Source: Synechococcus sp. GFB01 (GTDB lineage: Bacteria > Cyanobacteriota > Cyanobacteriia > PCC-6307 > Cyanobiaceae). Taken from it: a stretch of DNA of 16,469 nt. Below are positions 1 to 6,777 of the stretch, in pieces (the first letter of the stretch is position 1; the number at the start of each line of letters is the position of its first letter). The DNA lies in the NCBI RefSeq assembly GCF_001039265.1, contig NZ_LFEK01000017.1, forward strand, positions 2,746 through 19,214. Reading direction: 5' to 3'. The notes under the pieces are model-generated. The model ran no database searches. It was not told the origin of the DNA and saw nothing but the letters and a program-made list of their open reading frames with translations. The translations under genes were made by a program, and so were the position numbers.

Positions 1-58
1 CGTTCCAGCACAGCATTCCAGTCAGCAACAGCAGCACAGCGTGCATGGCGCGGCTCAT
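1..58 (-). CDS. N-terminus of an unidentified membrane or exported protein (cut by window edge)
   Basis: An ATG at 58-56 opens a frame that runs off the left edge. The 19 visible residues begin MSRAM and continue with a strongly hydrophobic stretch (HAVLLLLTGMLCW), as in a signal peptide or first membrane helix. The start lies 6 bases after the stop of the upstream sulfurtransferase gene on the same strand, so the two are probably co-transcribed. Too little is present to name a family. The hydrophobic start and the tight spacing are the only support. Confidence 0.45.
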   Translation of the reverse strand, partial: MSRAMHAVLLLLTGMLCWN

Positions 59-64
59 GGCTGA

Positions 65-1033
65 TCAGTTCTTGACAGCCGATGCACCGGGCCCGGTCTG
101 CACAGGGTGCTGGGTTGCGCTGTATTCGGTCCAGGATCCCTCATAGATGCGAACGTTTGGATATCCCAGCAGGTGCTTGAGCACGATGTACTGCAGGCTG
201 GCTTCACGACCGGTGCTGCACGACACGATCACTGTTTTCTCTGGCGTGACACCGTGGCTTGCAAAGAGTTTTCGCAATGCTTCCACTGATTTGAGCTTGT
301 GGGGATTCTTGAGTGCCTCATCTGGATTGTTGGCCTCTGTGACTGATTGCCAGGTGATATTGATGGCTCCGGGTATGTGGCCGTTGCGAATGAAGGTCTG
401 TTCAGTGCCTTCAAACAGCCCTTTCGGTCGTGGATCCACGATCACCACATCCGGGCGGCCCACCAGGGGAAGCAACTCCTGCAGGCCGATCGCGAGTCCG
501 GGCGTCGTGGTGGGCTTGAACGTGCCGAACCTGTAGCTGGGGAAGACCTTCGTGACCGGGGCTCCGGAGGCTTTGTAGGCGCTGAAGCCCCCATCCAGGA
601 TGCCCACCTTGCTCACTCCGCTCTTCTCAAGGATGTAAGCCACCAGGGAGGCGCCCAGCACATTGGTGCCGTCCGAGTACACCAGCACCTTGTCACGGTT
701 GGAAATCCCAGCTCTGCTCAGCAGATTGGCCAGATCACCAGCGGGCCAGATCTGAAAGGGCAGCTTGCCGTTCGGTCCCCGAAACGCCTGCTCGGATAGG
801 TGTACGGCATTGGGCAGATGGCCACTGATGTAGTCGAGCGGCGGCACGGGGCGCACATCCAGGATTTTCCACTGCCCGCTCTGGGCTGCTGAGGAGGCTT
901 CGGCGGGCGAGAGAAGGTTGATTTCGGTTCTGGCGTTGGCCGGCAAGGCAGCGCTGATGGGCGAGAGGACGGTGATGGCCAGGGCGCTGGTTCCCGCCAG
1001 GAACCAGCGACGCGAGAACGACATCCGAACCAT
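65..1033 (-). CDS. Tat-exported two-domain rhodanese (thiosulfate/3-mercaptopyruvate sulfurtransferase)
   Basis: 322 residues, intact. The N-terminus has a twin-arginine motif (SRRWFLAG) followed by a hydrophobic segment and a likely cleavage after PANA near residue 34, so the enzyme should be exported folded through the Tat pathway. Two rhodanese domains follow (about 40-160 and 175-312). The C-terminal domain has the active loop CSTGREAS with Cys272 and ends with the family signature EGSWTEYS. In the N-terminal domain the equivalent loop reads YSDGTN with no cysteine, as is usual for the inactive half of tandem sulfurtransferases. It would move sulfane sulfur from thiosulfate or mercaptopyruvate to cyanide or thiols in the periplasm. 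Two ATGs are possible (1033 and 1024); the second places the Arg pair nearer the start. A weak CysR-type motif lies at 1092-1107. The exact donor cannot be told. Confidence 0.88.
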   Translation of the reverse strand: MVRMSFSRRWFLAGTSALAITVLSPISAALPANARTEINLLSPAEASSAAQSGQWKILDVRPVPPLDYISGHLPNAVHLSEQAFRGPNGKLPFQIWPAGDLANLLSRAGISNRDKVLVYSDGTNVLGASLVAYILEKSGVSKVGILDGGFSAYKASGAPVTKVFPSYRFGTFKPTTTPGLAIGLQELLPLVGRPDVVIVDPRPKGLFEGTEQTFIRNGHIPGAINITWQSVTEANNPDEALKNPHKLKSVEALRKLFASHGVTPEKTVIVSCSTGREASLQYIVLKHLLGYPNVRIYEGSWTEYSATQHPVQTGPGASAVKN

Positions 1034-1091
1034 TGGTGCTTATCCCGATTGGAATATGTCACAAAACTAATGAGTCAGTCCGCCCTGCCCA

Positions 1092-1107
1092 TGTGACCCT
1101 TGACACC
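1092..1107. promoter_or_regulatory. Imperfect CRP-type half-palindrome, possible CysR site
   Basis: TGTG-N8-CACC lies between the 3' end of cysteine synthase 1 and the start of the sulfurtransferase gene. It matches the TGTG-N8-CACA pattern of the two perfect palindromes at 3611-3628 and 10730-10747 except for the last base. Its centre is 66.5 bp from the upstream ATG of the sulfurtransferase, against 59.5 bp for the perfect sites. The match is short and could be chance. Confidence 0.3.
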
Positions 1108-1118
1108 TAGTGCCGTGC

Positions 1119-2108
1119 CTACTGCAACACGCTCTCGTGGATTGGTATCGCCCATAGGAAGTCGCGATAGAGGTCGGTGCTCAGGTAACACTCGCCGGAA
1201 TCAGGCAGCACGACCACGATGGTCTTGCCGGTATAGGCCTCCTCGCGGGCCAGCCGCAGCGCTGCCGTGGTGGCGGCGCCGCAGGAGATGCCGGCCAGGA
1301 TGCCCTCCTCCCGAGCCAGGCGTTGCGCCATGGCGATGGCGTCGATATCGGTCACAGTCTCCACGCGGTCGACCAGCGCCAGATCGAGATTGGCCGGCAC
1401 GAAACCGGCACCGATGCCCTGGATCTTGTGGGGACCGGGCCTGAGTTCCTCGCCGGCGCGGGTCTGGCTGATCACCGGACTGCTGGCCGGTTCCACCGCC
1501 ACCGAGACGAGCGGCTGGCCGAGGGTCTGCTTGATGTAGCGGCTCACGCCGGTGATCGTGCCGCCGGTGCCCACCCCCGCCACCAGCACATCCACCTGGC
1601 CCTCGCTGTCGTCCCAGATCTCCGGGCCGGTGGTGTCGTGGTGGATCCGGGGATTGGCGGGGTTGGCGAACTGCTGCAGCAGCACGTAGCGGTCGGGATC
1701 GGAGGCCACCATCTCATTGGCGGCACCGATCGCTCCCGCCATGCCCAGCCGCCCCTCGGTGAGCACCAGATGGGCGCCGTAGGCGGTGAGCAGCTTGCGC
1801 CGTTCCAGGCTCATCGTCTCCGGCATGGTGAGGGTGAGCGGGATGCCGCGCGACGCCGCCACGAAGGCCAGGGCGATGCCGGTATTGCCGCTGGTGGGTT
1901 CCACCAGTTCCTTGCCGGGGCCGAGCAGGCCGTCCTGCTCCGCCTGCCAGATCATTGCCGCTCCGATCCGGCACTTCACCGAGAAGGCCGGATTGCGGCC
2001 CTCGATCTTGGCCAGCACCCGCGCCTTGCATCCCTGGGTCACCCGGTTGAGTTGCACCAGGGGTGTCCGGCCGATCGTGAGGCTGTTGTCGGCGAAGATG
2101 GTGCTCAT
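1119..2108 (-). CDS. cysK: Cysteine synthase A (O-acetylserine sulfhydrylase), copy 1
   Basis: Cytosolic PLP enzyme that joins O-acetylserine and sulfide to give cysteine. From the ATG at 2108 the protein is 329 residues and intact, a usual CysK length. Numbered from this Met, the PLP lysine sits in SVKCRIG (Lys45), the substrate loop TSGNTG at 72-77 and the phosphate-binding loop GTGGT at 180-184. The C-terminal PDSGE that holds the PLP pyridine is present. An in-frame start four codons upstream gives MLIP; I prefer MSTIF because it aligns with copy 2. The gene is very similar to the inverted copy at 10798-11818 (long identical blocks such as [45 protein letters not shown]). It starts only 23 bases after a terminator T-run, so its own promoter is unclear. 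Confidence 0.95.
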   Translation of the reverse strand: MSTIFADNSLTIGRTPLVQLNRVTQGCKARVLAKIEGRNPAFSVKCRIGAAMIWQAEQDGLLGPGKELVEPTSGNTGIALAFVAASRGIPLTLTMPETMSLERRKLLTAYGAHLVLTEGRLGMAGAIGAANEMVASDPDRYVLLQQFANPANPRIHHDTTGPEIWDDSEGQVDVLVAGVGTGGTITGVSRYIKQTLGQPLVSVAVEPASSPVISQTRAGEELRPGPHKIQGIGAGFVPANLDLALVDRVETVTDIDAIAMAQRLAREEGILAGISCGAATTAALRLAREEAYTGKTIVVVLPDSGECYLSTDLYRDFLWAIPIHESVLQ

Positions 2109-2131
2109 GGGAATCAGCAAATCAAGGCAGG

Positions 2132-2159
2132 AAAAAACCCCCGAAGAAAGCTCCGGGGG
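2132..2159 (-). terminator. Rho-independent terminator after cysR and its small partner ORF
   Basis: On the minus strand a CCCCCG/CGGGGG stem (arms at 2154-2159 and 2138-2143, 10-base loop) is followed by six T (2137-2132). It lies 9 bases after the stop of the small ORF at 2169, so it closes that transcript. It also ends only 23 bases before the cysK copy 1 start, so some readthrough or attenuation into cysK is possible. Confidence 0.8.
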
Positions 2160-2168
2160 CTATACGGC

Positions 2169-2354
2169 TCAGGCGCTGTGCCTGGTCATTGGGTTGGGCT
2201 GATGCGATGTGACGCGGGTGGCCTGTAGCAGGAGTTGTTGAATCCGGCCTGCTTCGGAGCTGGTCAGAGTGAGGAAGAGATCCTGGCGGTCGCTGATCTC
2301 CAGCTCGCCGTCGAGCTCCCAGTGAAGGCACCAGGGGGGCGAGAAGGAGCTCAT
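2169..2354 (-). CDS. Small conserved-looking ORF translationally coupled to cysR
   Basis: 61 residues beginning MSSFSPPWCLHWELDGELEI and ending TRHSA. The ATG overlaps the cysR stop in an ATGA junction, typical of translational coupling, and a strong terminator follows 9 bases after its stop. The protein is soluble with acidic and polar segments, no membrane helix and a single cysteine (residue 9). I do not recognise a family. Position and coupling suggest it works with the CysR-like regulator, for example as a modulator, but that is inference. Confidence 0.55.
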   Translation of the reverse strand: MSSFSPPWCLHWELDGELEISDRQDLFLTLTSSEAGRIQQLLLQATRVTSHQPNPMTRHSA

Positions 2355-2903
2355 GGCAATTTCGGGATCAAGAGATCTCCTCCGCCAACCGCCACCAGCT
2401 GGCCATCCAGTCGGAACCGGCTGAGCAGCTTGGTGACCGTGACGCGCGTGAGACCGCACAATTCGGCCAGAGCGCGGTGGGTGAGATTGAGTTCATTCAG
2501 TGACAACCGGCAACCTCGGCTGCTGAGCTGACCATGTCGGCGGCGATCCAGGTGAGCAGCGACATCAGCCGATGCTCAGCGATCGGATGCGTTGGATGGT
2601 GAGCAACTCTGCCAGCATCTGGCGCTCACGGCGCAGATGCTGGTGCTGATCGTCTGGATTGAGCTCGATGTGCTCCACCACAACTGTGGTGAGGCACTGC
2701 AGTTCCATCGGTTGCAGGGCTGGGTCTTCTGAGCTGATCACATCGTTCGGGCCCCACAGGCCCAGCGTGATGCTCTCACCTTCCGCGTCCCAGGTCGCAG
2801 AGCGTACGTAGCCCTCCAGGAGGCGCCAGCTCATCGCCTCAGGAAGCACATCCTGGGGGTGAAGCGTGAGTCGCAAGGGACGCTTGAGCAGTGAAGTGGT
2901 CAT
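2351..2903 (-). CDS. cysR: Crp/Fnr-family regulator, CysR-like (two single-base frameshifts)
   Basis: Reconstructed protein of about 184 residues. The N-terminal beta-roll is recognisable by GYVRSATWDAEGESITLGLW and GPNDVIS, a pattern of short cyanobacterial Crp-type activators. The C-terminal winged helix-turn-helix reads LTHRALAELCGLTRVTVTKLL. The middle is broken twice: near 2579-2583 (RIRS then AEHRLMSLLTWIAAD) and near 2536 (before HGQLSSRGCRLSLNELN). Each is repaired by adding one base, and homology resumes at once, so sequencing error is the likely cause. The S. elongatus CysR activates sulfate-uptake and srp genes under sulfur starvation; the same role is expected here, with candidate sites at 3611-3628 and 10730-10747. 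ATG 2903 is chosen; an in-frame TTG at 2951 would add 16 residues. The stop overlaps the start of the small ORF at 2354. Confidence 0.8.
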
Positions 2904-3001
2904 GGTGTCGGCGGGCGTGGGGCGGATCTGCAGCAGCAGGAAGCAGGACAAACCGAGGCATTCGACAACAGGTGGCCATGGGGCGCGAGCAACTGATCAG
3001 G

Positions 3002-3034
3002 ATTATGCACCTACCGATGGGAATACCGGTATTC
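3002..3034 (-). promoter_or_regulatory. Probable cysR promoter with a 14-bp perfect palindrome as operator
   Basis: GAATACCGGTATTC (3021-3034) is a perfect palindrome about 120 bp upstream of the cysR ATG. On the minus strand a -10-like CATAAT lies at 3007-3002, and the palindrome covers the position a -35 element would occupy. The core TACCGGTA recurs once, directly upstream of the rrf2 start (3547-3554). This fits repression of cysR and autoregulation by the Rrf2 protein, or binding by another dimeric regulator. Confidence 0.55.
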
Positions 3035-3110
3035 TCAGGCACACAACAGGGCTTCCCATTGGCCCTGCGGCGCGGCCATGCCTGATGGAGTCGGAATCCA
3101 GGCGGGGGGC

Positions 3111-3541
3111 TCAGATGTAAAACATGGGCTGGGGTTGCCTGAGGTTCTCCCGCTCCTGCACCAGCTGCGCCAGGCTGGTCTGGGCCAGGACCTCGCTGCG
3201 GGCCTGATCTGCCCGCTGAGCCAGGGCCTTCAGGGCCAGAAAGCCTGGGTCCTCCCGGTTGCCTGGTGCTCGCTGGTGCTCTCGCCCTCAAGGCAGGTCT
3301 CTACCTCGGCGATGCTGATCTGCTCTGGGGAGCGGGTGAGCTGGAACCCTCCGTGGGGGCCGCGCACGCTCTTGAGAAACCCACCTTTGCGCAGGGCTGT
3401 GAGCATCTGCTCGAGGTAGCGCTCGGGGATGCCATGGTTGCGGCTGATTTCCCGCGTCTGCAGCAGGCCCCCGGAGACATGAGCCGCGGCCAGGTCCAGC
3501 AACGCCACAAGCCCATACTCCGTTTTTGCGCTAAATCCCAT
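3111..3541 (-). CDS. Rrf2-family transcription regulator, CymR-like, without Fe-S cysteines (one frameshift)
   Basis: Reconstructed length 143 residues, usual for Rrf2. The N-terminus MGFSAKTEYGLVALLDLA and the winged HTH with IPERYLEQMLTALRKGGFLKSVRGPHGGF (about 38-66) are diagnostic. One base is missing near 3254-3256 (the C run, G on the coding strand). Adding it joins QATG to EDPGFLALKAL and gives a natural C-terminus ending QPQPMFYI. The only cysteine is Cys83 in ETCLEG; the three cysteines that hold the cluster in IscR and NsrR are absent. This recalls CymR of Firmicutes, which regulates cysteine metabolism without a cluster and pairs with CysK; two cysK copies are in this window. The gene is divergent from sbpA copy 1, and its start is overlapped by a TACCGGTA palindrome. 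Confidence 0.85.
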
Positions 3542-3546
3542 CTCCC

Positions 3547-3554
3547 TACCGGTA
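3547..3554. promoter_or_regulatory. TACCGGTA palindrome at the rrf2 start, possible autoregulatory operator
   Basis: The eight-base palindrome lies 5 bases upstream of the rrf2 ATG (3541) and overlaps its Shine-Dalgarno-like GGGAG. The same core occurs in the 14-bp palindrome at 3021-3034. It would suit autorepression. The flanks (TT/GG) do not continue the symmetry, so the match is limited to eight bases. Confidence 0.4.
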
Positions 3555-3610
3555 AACCGTCCCATTCTTGCAGGCAAAGAACGGCGCCTGCCGGGGAATG
3601 GGGCCTGCCC

Positions 3611-3628
3611 ATGTGCCTGAGAGCACAT
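3611..3628. promoter_or_regulatory. Candidate CysR box upstream of sbpA copy 1
   Basis: ATGTGC-CTGAGA-GCACAT is a perfect inverted repeat with six-base spacer, matching the Crp-type layout TGTGN-N6-NCACA. Its centre (3619.5) is 59.5 bp upstream of the GTG start of sbpA copy 1. The palindrome upstream of srpG (10730-10747) has the same architecture at the identical distance. CysR is the only Crp-family regulator in the window, so it is the natural candidate; binding is inferred. Confidence 0.6.
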
Positions 3629-3678
3629 CGGCAAGGCCGGAGACGCGGTACCTTCACGCAGTTCTCGATCGAGAAACC

Positions 3679-4735
3679 GTGAATTCTATTTCGTTCGCTT
3701 CTGCCAGGTCCCGCCGGGTTGTGCTCGTGGGTCTGGCTGCCGTGCCGTTGGCGCTCGCTTCGGCCGCAACCCTTGGCACGCCCCTGGTGCAGGCCCAGCA
3801 GCCGCCCCAGCCCCAGACCATCACGCTGGTCTCCTATGCCGTGACAAAAGCGGCTTACGACAAGATCTTTCCCCTGTTCGCCGCAGACTGGAAGAAAAAG
3901 ACCGGCCAGACCGTGACTTTCAAGGGCAGCTACGGCGGCTCCGGCTCCCAGACCCGTGCGGTGATCGACGGTCTCGAGGCCGATGTGGTGAGCCTGGCCA
4001 TGGCCGCCGACGTGAGCAAGATCCAGCAGGCGGGCCTGATCAAGCCGGGCTGGGAGAAGGAGAACCCCAACAACTCCACCCCGATCAACTCCACGGTTGC
4101 CGTGTTCGTGCGGCCGGGCAATCCCAAGAAGATCAACAGCTGGAAGGATCTCGACAACAAGAATGTGGATGTGGTGCTTGCCAATCCCAAGACATCCGGC
4201 GGCGCCCGCTGGAACTTCCTGGCTCTCTGGGGAGCCATCACCCGCACGGGTGGATCGGAGGCCCAGGCGCGCAGCTTCATCACCGGGGTCTACAAGAATG
4301 CCGATGTGCTGCCCAAGGACGCCCGCGAAGCCACCGACTTCTTCATCAAGCGCAAGCAGGGCGATGTCCTTCTGAACTGGGAGACCGAGGCGATCCTGGC
4401 CAGGCGCAAAGGGGAGTGGACCACCCCCTACAAGCTGTTCAGTCCCAACGTGCTCACCGAGCAACCGGTCACGGTGGTAGACAAGGTGGTCGACAAGCGC
4501 GGCACCCGCAAGGTGGCCGAGGCCTTTGTCAAGTTCCTGTACACTCCCGCTGCCCAGAAGATTTTGTCGACAACGGCTTCCGTCCGGTGACGCCAGAGGG
4601 AAAGGCCTATGCCCGCGGCAAATTCCAGAATCTCGAATTCTTCAAGGTGGGTGATTTCGGCGGCTGGTCCGGCATCGACAAGAAGTTCTTCGGCAAGGGC
4701 GGGTCTGGGAGCAGATCTTCTCCAAGACCCGCTGA
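3679..4735 (+). CDS. sbpA: Periplasmic sulfate-binding protein, copy 1 (two single-base frameshifts)
   Basis: Substrate-binding subunit of the sulfate/thiosulfate ABC transporter (SbpA/CysP family). GTG at 3679 is chosen because it is followed directly by a signal peptide (basic RSRR, then VVLVGLAAVPLALASAA, cleavage near VQAQ). The mature part has family landmarks: LVSYAVTKAAYDKI, YGGSGSQTRAVIDGL, ADVVSLAMAADV, NPKTSGGARWNFLALWG, LPKDARE. A missing T in 4562-4565 shifts the frame before FVDNGFRPVTPEGKAYA, and a missing G at 4701-4703 shifts it before WEQIFSKTR and the stop. With both repaired, the C-terminus matches copy 2 (DFGGW, FFG, FSKTR versus FAKTR). No permease or ATPase genes are in the window, so it must serve a transporter encoded elsewhere. 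A candidate CysR box and a terminator (4761-4786) flank it. Confidence 0.9.
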
Positions 4736-4760
4736 CGGCCAACGCCTCACACGCATCCAG

Positions 4761-4786
4761 GCCCTGGCCGCCAGCCAGGGCTTTTT
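4761..4786 (+). terminator. Rho-independent terminator between the two sulfate-binding protein genes
   Basis: A perfect 8-bp stem GCCCTGGC/GCCAGGGC (4761-4768 and 4774-4781) with a five-base loop is followed by TTTTT. It lies 25 bases after the repaired stop of copy 1, so the two tandem genes are likely separate transcripts or are differently expressed by partial readthrough. Confidence 0.85.
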
Positions 4787-4860
4787 CATGGCGCTCGCCA
4801 CCCCTGAGAGGCCGACCCATCAAGGATGCTAAGATCAAGACCTATTTCCGACCGGCTATT

Positions 4861-5906
4861 GTGACAATCTACGCTCATCGCATCCTGGCCTTCCCTCTTG
4901 CCCTTGGAGGGGCTCTCCTGTTGGCATCCTGCGCGGGGCCAGGCTCCCAGTCCTCTGCTCCGAAGGGGGCGGCCGACCGTCAGGAGCTTCTGCTGGTGAG
5001 CTACGCCGTGACGAAGGGGGCCTATGCGCGGATTCTGCCCCGCTTTGTGGACAGCTGGAGAGCCAAAACCGGCCAGGAGCTCACGATCAAGACCAGTTAC
5101 GGCGGATCTGGCAGTCAGGCCCGTGCCGTCATCGATGGCCTTGACGCCGATGTGGTGACCCTTGCGCTCTCGGCTGACGTGCTGAAGCTTGAAGAAGCCG
5201 GTCTCGTGGATGCCGGCTGGGAGCAGGAACTGCCCAACAGGAGCATCATCACCAACTCCACAGTGGCGTTTCTGACCCGGCCTGGTAATCCCAAGGGCAT
5301 TCGCTCCTGGGCTGACCTCACCAAGCCCGGCGTCACGGTGGTGACGGCCAACCCCAAAACCTCCGGCGGTGCCCGCTGGAACTTCCTGGGGCTCTGGGGC
5401 TCGGTCACCCAGACCGGTGGCAGTGAGCAGCAGGCGGAGGCCTATGTGACCAGCGTCTACAGGAACGTTGAAAATCTCCCCAAGGATGCTCGCGAGGCCT
5501 CGGATGTGTTCCTCAAGCGCGACCAGGGTGATGTGCTACTCAACTACGAGAATGAGGCTCTTCTCGCTACTAAGACGGGTGATCTAAAAGCCCCATTTGT
5601 GGTGCCTGAATTGAATATCCGCATCGAAGGTCCCGTTGCCGTCGTTGACAAGGTGGTGGATCGCAAGGCACCCGCAAGGCTGCTGAAGCTCTGGCCCAGT
5701 ATCTCTACACCGAAGAGGCCCAGGAGATCTTTGCCGAGGAGGGATTCCGGCCCACCAACCCTGCTGTGTGGCAGCGGGTGAAGGATCGCTTTGCTCCAGT
5801 GAAGCGCTTGTTCTCGGTGGAGGATTTCGGCGGCTGGAAGGTTGTGAACAAGACCTTCTTCGGCGACGGTGGCATCTGGGACCGCCTCTTTGCCAAGACC
5901 CGCTGA
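4861..5906 (+). CDS. sbpA: Sulfate-binding lipoprotein, copy 2 (one frameshift)
   Basis: Paralogue of the preceding gene with the same family blocks: LLVSYAVTKGAYARI, YGGSGSQARAVIDGL, NPKTSGGARWNFLGLWG, LPKDAREAS. GTG 4861 is the best start because the next residues form a lipoprotein signal: a hydrophobic LAFPLALGGALL followed by the lipobox LASC, Cys24. Copy 1 instead has an ordinary signal peptide, so copy 2 is expected to be membrane-tethered. A missing G at 5667-5668 shifts the frame after VVDRK. Repair gives GTRKAAEALAQYLYTEEAQEI and runs to FFGDGGIWDRLFAKTR at 5906. Length is about 348 residues, normal for the family. The amidotransferase gene follows after 7 bases. Substrate may be sulfate, thiosulfate or another oxyanion. 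Confidence 0.9.
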
Positions 5907-5913
5907 ACAGGTT

Positions 5914-6777
5914 ATGTGTGAACTGCTCGCCCTCAATGCCAACACCCCCACCGACATGGGCTTCTCCTTCAGGGGGCTCAGCCGCCGTGGCGGTGCGACC
6001 GGTGAGCACGCCGATGGCTGGGGGCTGGCCAGCTTCAGCAGCGATGGCCATGGTCTAACTGTCGTCAGGGAGGACGCCCCAGCAGCGTTTTCAGCTCTGG
6101 CCGATCAACTGGCCCACCGCTCCCCGACGGCCCTGGTGTCGATCGCGCACATCCGCAAGGCCACCCAAGGGGTTGTGGCGCTCGAGAACTGCCATCCTTT
6201 CTCTCGCACCTGGCAGGACCAGACCTGGGTGTTCGCCCATAACGGCGACCTGAGTGGAGACATCCCTCTGGGCGATCGCTACCGGCCGTTCGGCTCCACC
6301 GACAGTGAGGCAGCTTTCTGCTGGATCCTGGAGCAACTCGATCAAGTCAGTCCTGATCCCGAGGATCGCGGGGCCCTGTTCGCGCTGCTGCACCACTGCG
6401 CCGGGGAACTGGCCCGGCGGGGCACCTTCAATGCCCTGATCAGCAATGGTCGCTGGTTATTTGCCACGGCCACCACTCGCCTGCATTGGCTCACGCGCCG
6501 GGCGCCGTTCCGCAGCGCCACCCTTGCCGATGTGCCGTTGCAGGTGGATTTCGCCGCGCTCACCACCCCTTCAGACGTGGTGACAATCCTCAGCACCGAA
6601 CCGCTCACCACCGATGAGCACTGGCAAGCCTTCGAGCCCGGTGAGTCGATGCTGCTCGTGGATGGGGAAATCCACCGGCGCCGACGCGGCGAGCTGGCCA
6701 TCACGGTCGCAACAGGAATGTCAGCCCTACCGCCAGGCCCAGCAGGACGACCACAGCCCGAAGCTGTGCCGGGCTGA
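5914..6777 (+). CDS. Class II glutamine amidotransferase (YafJ/DUG3-like)
   Basis: Starts MCELLALNANTPTDMGFSF; Cys2 becomes the N-terminal nucleophile after Met removal, as in Ntn hydrolases. Other family marks are GLSRRGGATGEHADGWGLASF, the block AHIRKAT and AHNGDLSG, and a GSTDSEAAF motif. It is 287 residues, somewhat longer than YafJ. No synthase domain is attached, so it probably hydrolyses a gamma-glutamyl bond on a small molecule. Yeast Dug3 of this fold cleaves glutathione with Dug2, and EgtC cleaves a gamma-glutamyl ergothioneine intermediate; in a sulfur locus glutathione recycling is an attractive guess. It follows sbpA copy 2 by 7 bases, so they are probably one operon. The last 77 bases overlap the convergent transporter gene and encode a low-complexity Pro/Gly tail, which may mean a frameshift near 6680. 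Confidence 0.85.
   Translation: MCELLALNANTPTDMGFSFRGLSRRGGATGEHADGWGLASFSSDGHGLTVVREDAPAAFSALADQLAHRSPTALVSIAHIRKATQGVVALENCHPFSRTWQDQTWVFAHNGDLSGDIPLGDRYRPFGSTDSEAAFCWILEQLDQVSPDPEDRGALFALLHHCAGELARRGTFNALISNGRWLFATATTRLHWLTRRAPFRSATLADVPLQVDFAALTTPSDVVTILSTEPLTTDEHWQAFEPGESMLLVDGEIHRRRRGELAITVATGMSALPPGPAGRPQPEAVPG

Noticed and set aside
1323..2228. 301-residue plus-strand open frame
   Set aside because: Antisense to cysteine synthase copy 1; His/Gly/Ala-rich shadow.
3301..4464. 387-residue minus-strand open frame
   Set aside because: It lies opposite sbpA copy 1 and crosses into rrf2 in another frame; no recognisable domain.
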